Positions 24,953 to 33,233 of a stretch of 64,000 nt of DNA are shown one piece after another. Numbering within the stretch: position 1 is the first letter of the stretch; every line of letters begins with the position of its first letter. Source of the DNA: Burkholderia sp. (GTDB lineage: Bacteria; Pseudomonadota; Gammaproteobacteria; Burkholderiales; Burkholderiaceae); assembly GCF_018375725.1 (NCBI RefSeq), contig NZ_JAHACR010000002.1, forward strand, positions 1 through 64,000, in the 5' to 3' direction. The translations under genes were made by a program, and so were the position numbers. Below the pieces are notes generated by a model. That model ran no database searches. It worked only from the letters and a program-made list of their open reading frames with translations, and was not told the origin of the DNA.

Positions 24953-26029
24953 ATGTCGAATAGCAACATCCTGACGCTGCTCGCCGAGGCGCGCAGCGCG
25001 TTGTACGCGATCGCCAAGACCTACGACGATTACGAGCTGCGCGCCCGTGCGCTAGAAGTCTACGAGAGCACCGCGCCGGAGAGGGCCAGCGAAGATTCTG
25101 ACCGCAGGGTGAACGTAGGATGGTGCCGTCTGACAGACAGCCTCCCCGACTCCGACAGGCATCCCCGCGTACTGATCTACACCGAGGGCGTGGACTTCAA
25201 CGGTGAGCCGTTTTTCGACGTGAAAGCTGACTCGCTCAACGAGAACTCCTACGAATCGCCGGACGATCAGCCGGAAATATGCCGGGCAGCGACCCACTGG
25301 ATGCCGCGCCCGTTCGTAGACGAGAATGCGCAAATGGCAGCACGGGCAGGCCAGTGGGTGCATTGCTCCCCGGCTCTGCTCCAGGCGGGCGTGAGCTGCG
25401 AACACACACCTCGGCGCCCGTGCCAATGCCGGCCCGAAAACGGCGGGCACGATCACTTCGTCGCGTTCAACGTCACGGAAGCCTCGCAAGTCGGCGCCGA
25501 TTCGCGCAAGGATCTCGCCAGAAGCGTTTTCGGCGGCATCAATGCGCTGCGCTGGCTGCTGAACATCACCACGGAATTCGATCGAAAGGATGTGCGTACG
25601 CGCCAGGCAGCGAGGCTGCTGGACGAGTTCTCGCCGAGCGACGGTATCACCAACCGCTTTCATCTCGAACGCCTCTGGAAGGCCCTGCACGATGAGCTTT
25701 CGACCAAGGACGTGGTTGCGTGCCTGTGCGCGCACGCCGACGCGAGGCCGGAGGATCACGCATCGTGGGTGCGGGAGGTAAGCCGACGGCTCAGCGCGTG
25801 TCGTCTGAACGAGGAGGCTGGAACCGGTACGTGCTCGTCGGGCGAGTGCGTCAAAAGGAACGTGCCGCCCGCCGGCAACGATCCCACCGCTGCAGTGGCG
25901 GCGTCCTCCCCGTGCGCGCGGTGCGTTTCGTGGGGGTACTGCGCGGGCCACGGCTGCATGGCATTGCCCCGCACCGATGTCGGTACACCGGGACCGCAGG
26001 CCTGGAGCTCGGCACCGGCAGCGAGCTGA
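24953..26029 (+). CDS. DUF551-domain protein, 358 aa
   Basis: ATG 24953 follows GGAAGGAA. Residues 50-120 match the DUF551 layout: a Trp-Cys-Arg-Leu start, LPDSDRHPRVLIYTE, and the typical ATHWMPRP ending. DUF551 proteins are common in phages and plasmids; their function is unknown. The rest is Cys-rich: CEHTPRRPCQC near 150-160 and several CxxC-like pairs near the C-terminus (SPCARCVSWGYCAGHGC), which probably bind zinc. The fusion of DUF551 with Cys-rich segments is unusual. Confidence 0.75.
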   Translation: MSNSNILTLLAEARSALYAIAKTYDDYELRARALEVYESTAPERASEDSDRRVNVGWCRLTDSLPDSDRHPRVLIYTEGVDFNGEPFFDVKADSLNENSYESPDDQPEICRAATHWMPRPFVDENAQMAARAGQWVHCSPALLQAGVSCEHTPRRPCQCRPENGGHDHFVAFNVTEASQVGADSRKDLARSVFGGINALRWLLNITTEFDRKDVRTRQAARLLDEFSPSDGITNRFHLERLWKALHDELSTKDVVACLCAHADARPEDHASWVREVSRRLSACRLNEEAGTGTCSSGECVKRNVPPAGNDPTAAVAASSPCARCVSWGYCAGHGCMALPRTDVGTPGPQAWSSAPAAS

Positions 26030-26137
26030 GCGAGGACCATCACGAAGTTGTCCGCTGACCAAACCTCACCGCGGAGTGGACGCACGCGAGGCTTGCCGAG
26101 GTACCCGCCATAAACTGAGTTTGCGCCAGGCCGCTCA

Positions 26138-26605
26138 ATGGACAAATACCGCTTCTTCTATCGCATCGACGGTTTCGATCTCGTGCCGGGTAACAAGACG
26201 GCCGGATTCTGCTTTTCCGTCTTGACCCAGGCGTTGTGCGATCTGATCCAAATTCAGGTCCCGGCTGTCGAGATCGAGCGCCTGATGTCTGGCATCCACC
26301 GGCGAATCGAGAGGGTGGGCGGTTCCGTGCGTGAGGCGGGGCAGCAGGCCCAGATCATGTTCGTCGAGGGAACGGCATGCCCGAGGGCCTTCATTGCGGA
26401 TCCCCTGTTTGGCGGGAGTCTGGGCGCAGATCCTGAGGCGTTCGGTCGGTTGCAAAGACCCGATCGGCTCGACTGGATCGGTCCAGAGGTGGAATACACG
26501 CCCCATAACTGCGATACGCCGGATCAGGCCATTATTTTGGTCGTGCTGGTGCAGGCCTGGGCCGAGTACGCGCGGGCCAAATTGCGGCATCTTGAGGCAG
26601 CTTGA
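26138..26605 (+). CDS. Hypothetical protein, 155 aa
   Basis: ATG 26138 stands after a 108-base gap with no strong ribosome binding site. A soluble mixed protein with helical C-terminus. The last bases overlap the promoter of the next unit. I recognise no family. Confidence 0.65.
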   Translation: MDKYRFFYRIDGFDLVPGNKTAGFCFSVLTQALCDLIQIQVPAVEIERLMSGIHRRIERVGGSVREAGQQAQIMFVEGTACPRAFIADPLFGGSLGADPEAFGRLQRPDRLDWIGPEVEYTPHNCDTPDQAIILVVLVQAWAEYARAKLRHLEAA

Positions 26606-26629
26606 ATAGGGGGCGCAGCTGGATATAGT
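26602..26629 (+). promoter_or_regulatory. Sigma70 promoter, 16-base spacer
   Basis: TTGAAT (26602-26607), 16 bases, TATAGT (26624-26629). It overlaps the stop codon of the preceding gene and drives a run of small genes. The leader to the next start is 150 bases or 105 bases, depending on the start used. Confidence 0.7.
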
Positions 26630-26780
26630 GGGTTAAGAATCGGGCAGTCGCGGCCGTTAACACCTAGGTCAGAATGATCACGGAAGCCGATTTCGTTGCA
26701 ACTGCGTAGCAGGTGTCCACGAATTTCAACTGGATATGCCAAGTAAAGCGGCAAGCGGTGGGGAAAGAGTCAGGATAATC

Positions 26781-27035
26781 GTGAAGAAAATTGCACCTCA
26801 TCCGGCAAGCGTGACCGCCGCATTAGCGATTGTAGCTGTCACGTCCGCGGTGGGCAGCGCAAGCATCGCCTTTCAAAAAGGGTATGAGCGGGGCAGCTCC
26901 GACGGGAAACTGGAAGCCGCCCGAAATTGGGCTTCGGCCTTGACACGCATAATGAAGAGCGGGATCACTGTGCGTCAGTCGGATGGCACCGACAAGCGCT
27001 ACATCTTGACGCCGGTCGAAGCCCAACCGCGTTGA
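26781..27035 (+). CDS. Small membrane or exported protein, 84 aa
   Basis: The GTG start at 26781 follows CAGGAT; ATG 26736 gives a 99 aa form. Residues 8-30 are hydrophobic (VTAALAIVAVTSAVGSASIAF), an anchor or uncleaved signal. The remainder is a short soluble tail. Function unknown. Confidence 0.6.
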   Translation: MKKIAPHPASVTAALAIVAVTSAVGSASIAFQKGYERGSSDGKLEAARNWASALTRIMKSGITVRQSDGTDKRYILTPVEAQPR

Positions 27036-27050
27036 GTGGGTGCAAAAACA

Positions 27051-27353
27051 ATGATTTTGCGGTTGATCTGGAACGGGTCTATGAACGACATGGCGAGAAA
27101 TATTTGGAACCGGTTGAAGGGACTGCTCCTGCTGGCATTTTGTGCAGGCATTTGGGCATGGATGCTGGGATGGCTCGCCAAACCGTTTCCGCCCGGTAGT
27201 CTCAAAAACGCGCCAATGACCGCAGCCTGGATGGCGCCAGGCGTGATGGGCTTCCCGGCACTCGTCGCAATCTTCGCTGGCGTGGTCGGGCTGCTTTACG
27301 TGACGGGCGTCTTCCCCTTGACGACGGCGGCAAACGAAGACTCTCGCGGGTGA
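27051..27353 (+). CDS. Small membrane protein, 100 aa
   Basis: Two transmembrane segments (about 22-42 and 66-90) connected by a Pro-rich loop. ATG 27051 and ATG 27081 are both possible starts; the second has GGAACGGG upstream. Function unknown. Confidence 0.6.
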   Translation: MILRLIWNGSMNDMARNIWNRLKGLLLLAFCAGIWAWMLGWLAKPFPPGSLKNAPMTAAWMAPGVMGFPALVAIFAGVVGLLYVTGVFPLTTAANEDSRG

Positions 27354-27421
27354 GCATAAACACTGGCGAGGTGCAGCCCAAAGGTGTTGGACCGCCAGAT
27401 ACGAACTACGAGGGTGATCAG

Positions 27422-27703
27422 ATGAAGAAGATGGTTGTGCTGCTCGCGCTGGCGAGTGCGTGGGGCGGGGCGATGGCGGCAGACGAAAGCGGAGAAAGCA
27501 GTGCGGGACGCGTCGCCGAGAAGTTCCTCGCCAGTAGGTTCATCGCGATGGGCGCTCCCAACGTTCACGGGGATAGTGCAACTGTCGCTGCGCAAGTCGC
27601 AGGCCAGAAGTGCAAGGTCGAGCTCCGGCGGGACATGATTGCAAATCCGGAGGGGTGGCGAGTCCAGGCGCTCGATTGCGCACAAGGGCACTGGCCCGAA
27701 TAG
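27422..27703 (+). CDS. Exported hypothetical protein, 93 aa
   Basis: ATG 27422 follows GAGGGTG. A Sec signal at residues 1-20 (ending GAMAA). The mature domain is small, with two Cys spaced about 27 residues apart (QKCKVE and ALDCAQG) that could form a disulfide. Its layout resembles the 109 aa exported protein at 28068. Confidence 0.7.
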   Translation: MKKMVVLLALASAWGGAMAADESGESSAGRVAEKFLASRFIAMGAPNVHGDSATVAAQVAGQKCKVELRRDMIANPEGWRVQALDCAQGHWPE

Positions 27704-27755
27704 CGGCTTTCAGATGCCGTAGCAGAAAATTGAGTATCCAACAGGAGTCAAGACA

Positions 27756-27905
27756 ATGATTGAATCGAAGACCTTCATCCCGAAATCCACCGATGCCGAC
27801 CAAAAGGAGGTGTATCGGGAACTGGCGCTGACGCAAGAGGAAATCTCCAAGATTTCCCGGGCTGGGACTCCGGAGAGCGGTGTTTCGTCGAGTCAAGACG
27901 ACTAA
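27756..27905 (+). CDS. Hypothetical small protein, 49 aa
   Basis: ATG 27756 follows CAGGAGTC by 7 bases. A polar, acidic short protein. The good ribosome binding site and position in a gene run support it; I recognise no family. Confidence 0.55.
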   Translation: MIESKTFIPKSTDADQKEVYRELALTQEEISKISRAGTPESGVSSSQDD

Positions 27906-27914
27906 GGGTGTGGG

Positions 27915-28055
27915 ATGACGACCGACAGCGGTATCAGCGTCTTCCGGGATGGTAATCCGCCTCGTTTGGAGAAGGCGAGCGCAGCAGAGCTGGTCGGCAG
28001 TATGCAACTGGCAGGGAGCGTAAGCCGGAATGCCTTCTCCAAACGGGGTGTTTAA
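27915..28055 (+). CDS. Hypothetical small protein, 46 aa
   Basis: ATG 27915 lies 9 bases after the preceding gene with AGGGTGTGGG upstream. Its coding region contains a perfect 14-bp inverted repeat (CGTTTGGAGAAGGC at 27963-27976 and its complement at 28032-28045), which would fold the mRNA into a large hairpin. It may be a structured RNA or attenuator rather than a gene. Confidence 0.45.
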   Translation: MTTDSGISVFRDGNPPRLEKASAAELVGSMQLAGSVSRNAFSKRGV

Positions 28056-28067
28056 AGGGAGCCCGAT

Positions 28068-28397
28068 ATGGCCGGAAGTTCACGCAACATGAAACCGATC
28101 GTCGCGGCTTTGCTGATCGGATCGGCCACAACTGCTTTCGCGCAGGACCAGATGCGTGATACCGGGATACAGATGCAGGCCGGGCGGGAGTTTAGCGAGA
28201 AGCTGATTCAGAACGCTCTGCCCATCGGGAAGAAGGGGGATTTCCAATTGGGGTTCAAGGGCGCGAAGAGCTGGCAATGCCTGGTCCGCATCACGGATAC
28301 AGCGGGTTATCGCACGACAGTAACCGCAGATGCGGAAAACCCGGAGCGCGCGTGCGTGAAGGCCGTGCTCGCCTTGAACAAGGAAAGGGCCCTATAA
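28068..28397 (+). CDS. Exported hypothetical protein, 109 aa
   Basis: ATG 28068 follows AAGGGAG; an alternative start is 28089. A Sec signal runs to about residue 25 (TTAFAQ). The small mature domain has two Cys (SWQCLVR, ERACVKA), probably a disulfide. Periplasmic, function unknown. Confidence 0.7.
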   Translation: MAGSSRNMKPIVAALLIGSATTAFAQDQMRDTGIQMQAGREFSEKLIQNALPIGKKGDFQLGFKGAKSWQCLVRITDTAGYRTTVTADAENPERACVKAVLALNKERAL

Positions 28398-28406
28398 GAG
28401 GAGGGA

Positions 28407-28643
28407 ATGACCGTGACGAGCAACCTGATGGGCATCATCACAGGCGGAGAACCGACTTCGATGTTGGATCGCCTCAACGACGAAGAAAGACGATCGCTGG
28501 ATGCGTGGGCGAAGCAGCAGCCGGCAGAACCCAACGGCTTTGTGGATCTGCGCAAGTGGCCGGGCTGGCTGGACGCATTCGTTCGCCGAACCGCGTCGTC
28601 CGATAAAGGCGAGCCTGACTGCAGTCAGGAAAAGTTGACGTGA
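28407..28643 (+). CDS. Hypothetical protein, 78 aa
   Basis: ATG 28407 follows AGAGGAGGG, one of the best ribosome binding sites here. Soluble, helical N-terminal two thirds with a Trp-rich patch. The next gene starts at GTG overlapping its stop (GTGA). I recognise no family. Confidence 0.7.
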   Translation: MTVTSNLMGIITGGEPTSMLDRLNDEERRSLDAWAKQQPAEPNGFVDLRKWPGWLDAFVRRTASSDKGEPDCSQEKLT

Positions 28644-29083
28644 GCATCACATTTTGGGCGCCCGACGCGCCGACGCGAACAGTTATACACCGGCCGGATG
28701 GTTACGAAGAGTACACCGAGGAGGTGTCCGTGCTGCCGGAGATCAAGCTGGTGGATAGCAATGCGTTCGCAATGCTCGAGGCTTTTGGGTTGGCGCCCGA
28801 TCAATGCGGCTCTTGGTCAGCAAGCGAGCTTCCGGAGATGCTGCGCCGCGCAGTGAAGGTAGCTAACCTTCAATCGCTGCGCGAACTCGCGACGTCCGAG
28901 ACGCTCGACACACAAGGGGCGATGCGAGCCCTTGACCGCTCCGGAGGAGTCGTCTCGATCGGTCGGGGGCCTCGTATGGTGTCCCTCGGGCGGACAGACG
29001 ATTACATCCGGCGCGTTGCGCTGCGTTTTGTGGACCTATTTCAGCAGGCGCAGGCGGGCGGATACCAGGTCAGTTGGGGTTGA
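28640..29083 (+). CDS. Hypothetical protein, 147 aa
   Basis: A GTG start at 28640 overlaps the preceding TGA, so the pair is translationally coupled. The N-terminus has short strands (ITFWAPDAPTRTVIHRPDGYEEY), the rest is helical. It looks related in style to other unknown plasmid proteins, with no clear family. Confidence 0.7.
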   Translation: MSITFWAPDAPTRTVIHRPDGYEEYTEEVSVLPEIKLVDSNAFAMLEAFGLAPDQCGSWSASELPEMLRRAVKVANLQSLRELATSETLDTQGAMRALDRSGGVVSIGRGPRMVSLGRTDDYIRRVALRFVDLFQQAQAGGYQVSWG

Positions 29084-29235
29084 AAAGCCCCTGCGTGCGG
29101 CTATATGGATGGGCCTGTCGCAAGCAAGAAAGCAGTGGTGCCCTTGACGCTTTCAGAATTCTTGACTGGAAGTGTCGCAATGGTGTTCCCTCTACCTCCA
29201 TCGGGAATTGAACAAGTAATCGTCGGAAAACAAAA

Positions 29236-30132
29236 TTGAAGCGAACTTTGCTCGCGTTGTTTCTTTTGTGCTGCACTCGCGTGGCTTGCGCTGGCCCGCT
29301 GGCTAATCATTCGACTGAGGGAGTGCCTGCATTCGCGGTCACCGCCCCCAGCGGACGACAGAGTCTCCTGATTGGTGTCATGCACGTCCCGGCCAAAGGA
29401 CTGTTGCGGCCGTCGCCCGCAGTGCTTGCCGGCAAACGACACTACGTCCTCGAACATATGGGAGCGACGTCGCCGGATAAACTCGGTGCACCGCAGGCGG
29501 TAACGACAAAACCTGCCGAACCAGCTGCATGGGCTGTCGGGCTGAGCGCGGCCGAGCTCGATACGTATCATCGACGAGCGGCCTGTTCCGGCAAGACGCC
29601 CGAGCAGGCCGACGAACTGCTCACCCATCCCGAAGTGCGCGATGCCAATCAGGTCGCTTATACGGTGTGTGGACTGAATCCGTTTCATGCAGCGGATTTT
29701 GCGCTCACGCTATCCGCAATGCGCGACTACCACCTGAAGCCTGAGTATCTGGAGGACGACGCATTCGCCCAGCGTCAACGACTCGCAGTGCCCGAGGGCA
29801 TCGAGCGGCGCGGGTTCAGATGGGCGCTGTCCCATGATCCGGCCGCGGTGCTTGCTCCGGTCGCCGACGCCTTCAATGCCGGCGACTTTGATGCCCTACA
29901 GCGTCTCGTAGACGGGTCCTTTGCCAATTTGGCCGACGCCGCCACGCATCGGCACATCATGGTCGACGAACGCAATGCCGCGTGGATGGACCGCCTGCGC
30001 GGTTATCTGGATGATGGTGATGCTGCAATCGTCGTCGGCGCACTGCACCTGCCTGGCCCACATGGCCTCGTCGCACGTCTGCGCGCAGACGGCTATCGCG
30101 TAGAGTCGGTGCGAGTGCCTGCCTCGCCGTGA
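29236..30132 (+). CDS. TraB/GumN-family exported protein, 298 aa
   Basis: Starts with TTG 29236 after GGAAAA; no ATG is near. A Sec signal covers residues 1-19 (LLALFLLCCTRVACAG). The family signature is clear at both ends: an early strand with LLIGVMHVP (about 45-53) and the C-terminal VVGALHLPGPHGLVARLRADGY. TraB/GumN (TIKI-like) proteins are proposed metalloproteases acting outside the cytosol; the conserved His residues in MHVP and ALHLPG fit. The central region has paired Cys. Its job here is unknown. Confidence 0.85.
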   Translation: MKRTLLALFLLCCTRVACAGPLANHSTEGVPAFAVTAPSGRQSLLIGVMHVPAKGLLRPSPAVLAGKRHYVLEHMGATSPDKLGAPQAVTTKPAEPAAWAVGLSAAELDTYHRRAACSGKTPEQADELLTHPEVRDANQVAYTVCGLNPFHAADFALTLSAMRDYHLKPEYLEDDAFAQRQRLAVPEGIERRGFRWALSHDPAAVLAPVADAFNAGDFDALQRLVDGSFANLADAATHRHIMVDERNAAWMDRLRGYLDDGDAAIVVGALHLPGPHGLVARLRADGYRVESVRVPASP

Positions 30133-30220
30133 CGTTGCAAGTCGAGCCGGTAGGAAAAACAACCGGCGCCAGCGGCGCCCCGCGCACGGCCGGCCGCCGT
30201 GAAAATGAAGGAAGAGAACC

Positions 30221-30439
30221 ATGAGCACCCCCGTAGTCACCATTTCCGTAGAAACGATCAGCGATTCCCTTACCAAACAAGGGAATCCTGCTCTCTTTGA
30301 AACGAACATCGTCGGACTGCTCAACGAGGGCTATACGGTCGGCATCAGCAATGAAGGTGCGCTGACGAAGGTTTTCACCGACGCCGCAGACTTCGCTGCA
30401 TGGTTCAACAACTTGCGCGTCGACATCCAGACTGCGTAA
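30221..30439 (+). CDS. Hypothetical protein, 72 aa
   Basis: ATG 30221 follows GAAGGAAGAG. A soluble alpha-beta protein with a polar core and an aromatic C-terminal helix (FAAWFNNLRV). A hairpin follows. I recognise no family. Confidence 0.7.
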   Translation: MSTPVVTISVETISDSLTKQGNPALFETNIVGLLNEGYTVGISNEGALTKVFTDAADFAAWFNNLRVDIQTA

Positions 30440-30444
30440 ATTCG

Positions 30445-30474
30445 CCTGGTGCCCGCCGCCACGCGGGCATCAGG
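30445..30474 (+). terminator. Hairpin after the 72 aa gene
   Basis: CCTG-G-TGCCCGC pairs with GCGGGCA-T-CAGG around CGCCAC. A strong stem but no T run, so termination is likely but not certain. Confidence 0.5.
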
Positions 30475-30611
30475 TAGCGGAATGCCGATCGGCATCCGGC
30501 GGATGACCATTGCGCACTCGCCGGCGGCATACAACATAGCGGTCAATCGAGATACGCGTCGAGCTCGCGCGTTTGAGGCATGTCGAACGAACTGAGTTTT
30601 CGCGCAGAGGC

Positions 30612-30639
30612 TTGAATCCCGCTGCCGGCCCGGTAATGT
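30612..30639 (+). promoter_or_regulatory. Sigma70 promoter, 16-base spacer
   Basis: TTGAAT (30612-30617), 16 bases, TAATGT (30634-30639), 42 bases before the next start. Confidence 0.65.
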
Positions 30640-30681
30640 GTCGCCATGACCTGCCGGTCAAGATAAATGGAGGATTCGGCA

Positions 30682-30831
30682 ATGTACGGAAACGCGACGA
30701 TCGAAAAGTGGAAGCTCGATATCCGGTGGACCTATGTGTTCGAGCACGGCACCGGCCCGTATCTCGCGGTACCGGACGATTTTGGCAACCTCGTCGAGGT
30801 CAACCCGGACTTCACGATCCTCGAAGTCTGA
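30682..30831 (+). CDS. Hypothetical small protein, 49 aa
   Basis: ATG 30682 follows GGAGG by 8 bases and lies at the right distance from a promoter at 30612. It is rich in aromatic residues (WKLDIRWTYVFEHG). Strong expression signals support it as a real gene; function unknown. Confidence 0.65.
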   Translation: MYGNATIEKWKLDIRWTYVFEHGTGPYLAVPDDFGNLVEVNPDFTILEV

Positions 30832-30888
30832 CCGCGCAAGCGATGATGACGCGGTTGGCGAGGTCTCGCCACAGCACGCTCAATCCGG

Positions 30889-31491
30889 ATGAGAATAATG
30901 CACGTAGACCAGAAAATTCCCACGCTCCCAGCCGCGATCCTTCGCCAATTTGCGGCGGGCAGGATCATCGCCAAATGCGAGATCAGCGACGACAATGACA
31001 CGGCGGTCATCACCTATGGCGAGCAGCAGCCGGGCGACAGTCTGAGTCTTTCACTTAGCGTCGTGGATGCCCATACCGCATTTCTGTACCTGTACAACAT
31101 CCACTCCAGGGTGGCGTCCCATCCTACCTACCAGCTCGATGACCGCCGGCAGACCGCGAAGCTGAGAGCCAAGATCGACGGATCCGTGATCGACCTGTGG
31201 TTTGCCGCGATCCCGACGAAAGTCGGCAAGACCGTGATTCTCGCGAAAATGGGCGACGGGGACATGCTGTTCGAGCGCGAAACGCAACTCGTCGAAGGGG
31301 AGGTGCTCGGCGTCGACGCGCTGGACAGTTTCGTTAAGTGGTGCGCCGAAAACGAACCCTTCCTCGCGCTTGGCCGTAAGCATGGTTACCAGATCGCTGT
31401 CAGCCAGGAACTGAAAGACGCGATCGAGCGCCGACTGGATCCGCTGATGGCGGCGCGGGTCAACGCATTCCTGCAGGACGTCAAGGCATGA
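30889..31491 (+). CDS. Hypothetical protein, 200 aa, weak GspE/PilT N-domain likeness
   Basis: ATG 30889 or 30898 starts a soluble protein. Residues 60-135 read like the N-terminal subdomain of secretion ATPases: a RRQTAKLRAKIDGS strand pair, then VIDLWFAAIPTKVGKTVILAKM, which recalls the IDLR...PT..GE..VLR pattern. There is no Walker A, so it cannot be an active ATPase of that kind. The likeness may be chance. The next gene overlaps its stop. Confidence 0.65.
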   Translation: MRIMHVDQKIPTLPAAILRQFAAGRIIAKCEISDDNDTAVITYGEQQPGDSLSLSLSVVDAHTAFLYLYNIHSRVASHPTYQLDDRRQTAKLRAKIDGSVIDLWFAAIPTKVGKTVILAKMGDGDMLFERETQLVEGEVLGVDALDSFVKWCAENEPFLALGRKHGYQIAVSQELKDAIERRLDPLMAARVNAFLQDVKA

Positions 31492-31775
31492 TCGGGGGCA
31501 CGTCCATGTCGAACTCCAGCTACCCGAAAGGGTGTTTCGTGGACGAAGACGGCTTCGTCCGTGATGTGGCGAACCCGGGACCGGGGCTCTCCTGCCAGGT
31601 GACGGATCGCACGGTCATGTTGTGCGGATCCTATGAGGAAGGCGATGGTGCCGAAGTACTCGGGGAGTTCACGTATTATCCGACGCTGGACGCGCTCAGG
31701 AGAGTGGGCTATGCGCCGGGGATCAACGGAGAGGCCGTGCTGGTGGCGTCATCGGGCCGTGCCGAGGTTCAATAG
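31488..31775 (+). CDS. Hypothetical protein, 95 aa
   Basis: ATG 31488 overlaps the preceding stop (ATGA); MSNSS at 31506 is an alternative start. A small beta-rich acidic protein with an early FVDEDGFVRDV strand pair. Function unknown. Confidence 0.7.
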   Translation: MIGGTSMSNSSYPKGCFVDEDGFVRDVANPGPGLSCQVTDRTVMLCGSYEEGDGAEVLGEFTYYPTLDALRRVGYAPGINGEAVLVASSGRAEVQ

Positions 31776-31787
31776 AGGCGACAGGAA

Positions 31788-32444
31788 ATGGCAGACAATC
31801 CGCTTCACCACATGACCAAGCCGTGTGCCTCGTGCCCGTGGCGGCTCGACAGTTCGGCGACTGATATCCCCCAATTCGACATGGAATTTGCCGAGAATCT
31901 GGCGGCGACCTGTCCGGACCATCGCGGGATGGGACCGGAGATCGGAGCGAGGATCTTTGCTTGCCACCAGTCGAGGATCGGCGCAGAGCTCGCGTGCGCG
32001 GGTTGGCTGGCCACGGTCGGCCACAAGCATCCGCAGGTCCGTCTTGGCGTGTTTGAAGGTCGTCTGGATCCGGACGCGCTCGAGCGGGGTCCGGACTGGC
32101 CGGTGCTCCACGAGAACTACCAGCAGGTCATGGAGAAACTTCGCGCTACTCAGCCTGACCGGGCAACTCGGGAGCGGGTTGCCGGTGCGATCTGTTCGGC
32201 CTGTGGCGAACAGCCGATGCATCAGGGCGACGCTGCGGGAAATGAATACCGATGGCAGGACTACCTCTACGTCGCGGACGCTGTGCTGACCGAGCTGAAG
32301 GCCGCCGAGGGAGGTGAACCGGGCCGGAGCGCGGTGCCGCATATTGCCCGTGTGATCAGCCGCGCATGCGACGACAGCCATGAGAGCGCTCGGCTGTACG
32401 AGAAGGCCGCTGGTGACGCGGTGCGGGCCGCCATCCGCATTTAA
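31788..32444 (+). CDS. DUF6283-like Cys-rich protein, 218 aa
   Basis: ATG 31788 follows GACAGGAA. The N-terminus carries the family signature KPCASCPWRLDSS (11-23) followed by a CH pair (FACHQS) and CAGWL. These Cys and His residues likely bind metal. The family, from memory DUF6283, is found mainly in phages and plasmids and has no known function. A second CxxC (ICSACGEQ) occurs near residue 140. Confidence 0.75.
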   Translation: MADNPLHHMTKPCASCPWRLDSSATDIPQFDMEFAENLAATCPDHRGMGPEIGARIFACHQSRIGAELACAGWLATVGHKHPQVRLGVFEGRLDPDALERGPDWPVLHENYQQVMEKLRATQPDRATRERVAGAICSACGEQPMHQGDAAGNEYRWQDYLYVADAVLTELKAAEGGEPGRSAVPHIARVISRACDDSHESARLYEKAAGDAVRAAIRI

Positions 32445-32509
32445 GGCTGCTCCGTTCGAATCCGTTAACCTGTGGTTGCCAAGTTCCGGCTAACCCGAAA
32501 GAACCAGCC

Positions 32510-32797
32510 ATGCAGATCCTTGGAGTGAAGCTTCGTCGTCCGACGTTCAACGATGTGACATTCGCCGCCGCGATGGGCACAGCGGTTTTTGCGGTGTACG
32601 AACTGGCAATGATGGCTTTGGGCGTTCACGAAACGACCAGGGGCGGGCTGTTGCTCTTTGTTGCAATGGTGTGGGGTGCTTTGAGCAACCGTATCGGAAT
32701 CGACCTGGCCAAGGGCTGGCGGGCGAAGGTACTGTTCCTGATCGGATTGGGCCTGCTAGTCATGTTGTCAGCGATCGGTGTGATCTTTACGCGATAG
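32510..32797 (+). CDS. Small inner-membrane protein, three TM segments, 95 aa
   Basis: Three transmembrane segments at about 17-37, 45-60 and 73-93. A paralogue of the protein at 8950-9234 by start (M-Q-I-L-G-V), length, topology and the Gly-Ile-Asp-Leu loop. No clear ribosome binding site beyond AAGAAC. Function unknown. Confidence 0.75.
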   Translation: MQILGVKLRRPTFNDVTFAAAMGTAVFAVYELAMMALGVHETTRGGLLLFVAMVWGALSNRIGIDLAKGWRAKVLFLIGLGLLVMLSAIGVIFTR

Positions 32798-32916
32798 TTG
32801 GCGGCGAGAATCCAGATCGGAAAACGATCGGCTCGGCCCGCTGCGATCGCTAGATTCGTGGGAACCGCCTGGCACACTTTGAAAGCGTGGCGATAGTTCC
32901 TGACAGGAGCAGAGAA

Positions 32917-33150
32917 ATGCCGAGAAATATTCGGAGCGAAGCAAAGAACGTGATGGCTGGCTACGTGTCGACTCATCCCGACCTGGAGCCGGAACTGACC
33001 GACAGCGAGCAGTGGCAAGAAGCTGCAGCTGTCGAGCTCAAGGCGCGCAAGCTCGGCGTCGTCAAGGCTTTCTCCGACGACGTGCTGCAAGCGATCGTCG
33101 ACGGCGAGGTCGACATGCCTGCGGTTTACGCGGCGGCGCGGGGCAAATAA
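32917..33150 (+). CDS. Hypothetical protein, 77 aa
   Basis: ATG 32917 follows CAGGAG, which forms the right arm of a TTCC-TGACA-GGAG dyad (32897-32909). A helical soluble protein with a central acidic helix pair. I recognise no family. Confidence 0.7.
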   Translation: MPRNIRSEAKNVMAGYVSTHPDLEPELTDSEQWQEAAAVELKARKLGVVKAFSDDVLQAIVDGEVDMPAVYAAARGK

Positions 33151-33170
33151 TACAAGTGACAACGGCGCTC

Positions 33171-33196
33171 CGGCCACCTGGTCAATCGGGTGGCCG
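33171..33196 (+). repeat. 8-bp hairpin after the 77 aa gene
   Basis: CGGCCACC and GGTGGCCG pair around a ten-base loop with no T run. A possible weak terminator. Confidence 0.4.
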
Positions 33197-33233
33197 CAGC
33201 CAATTCGGAATGAATGGGGAAGGTAGGATCGAC

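Noticed and set aside
30889..31491. Secretion ATPase (GspE/PilT)
   Set aside because: Only a weak likeness to the N-terminal subdomain; no Walker A or Walker B is present.
32871..32890. Sigma54 promoter (TGGCAC near 32871)
   Set aside because: The -24 half matches but the required TTGC at -12 is absent at the correct spacing.
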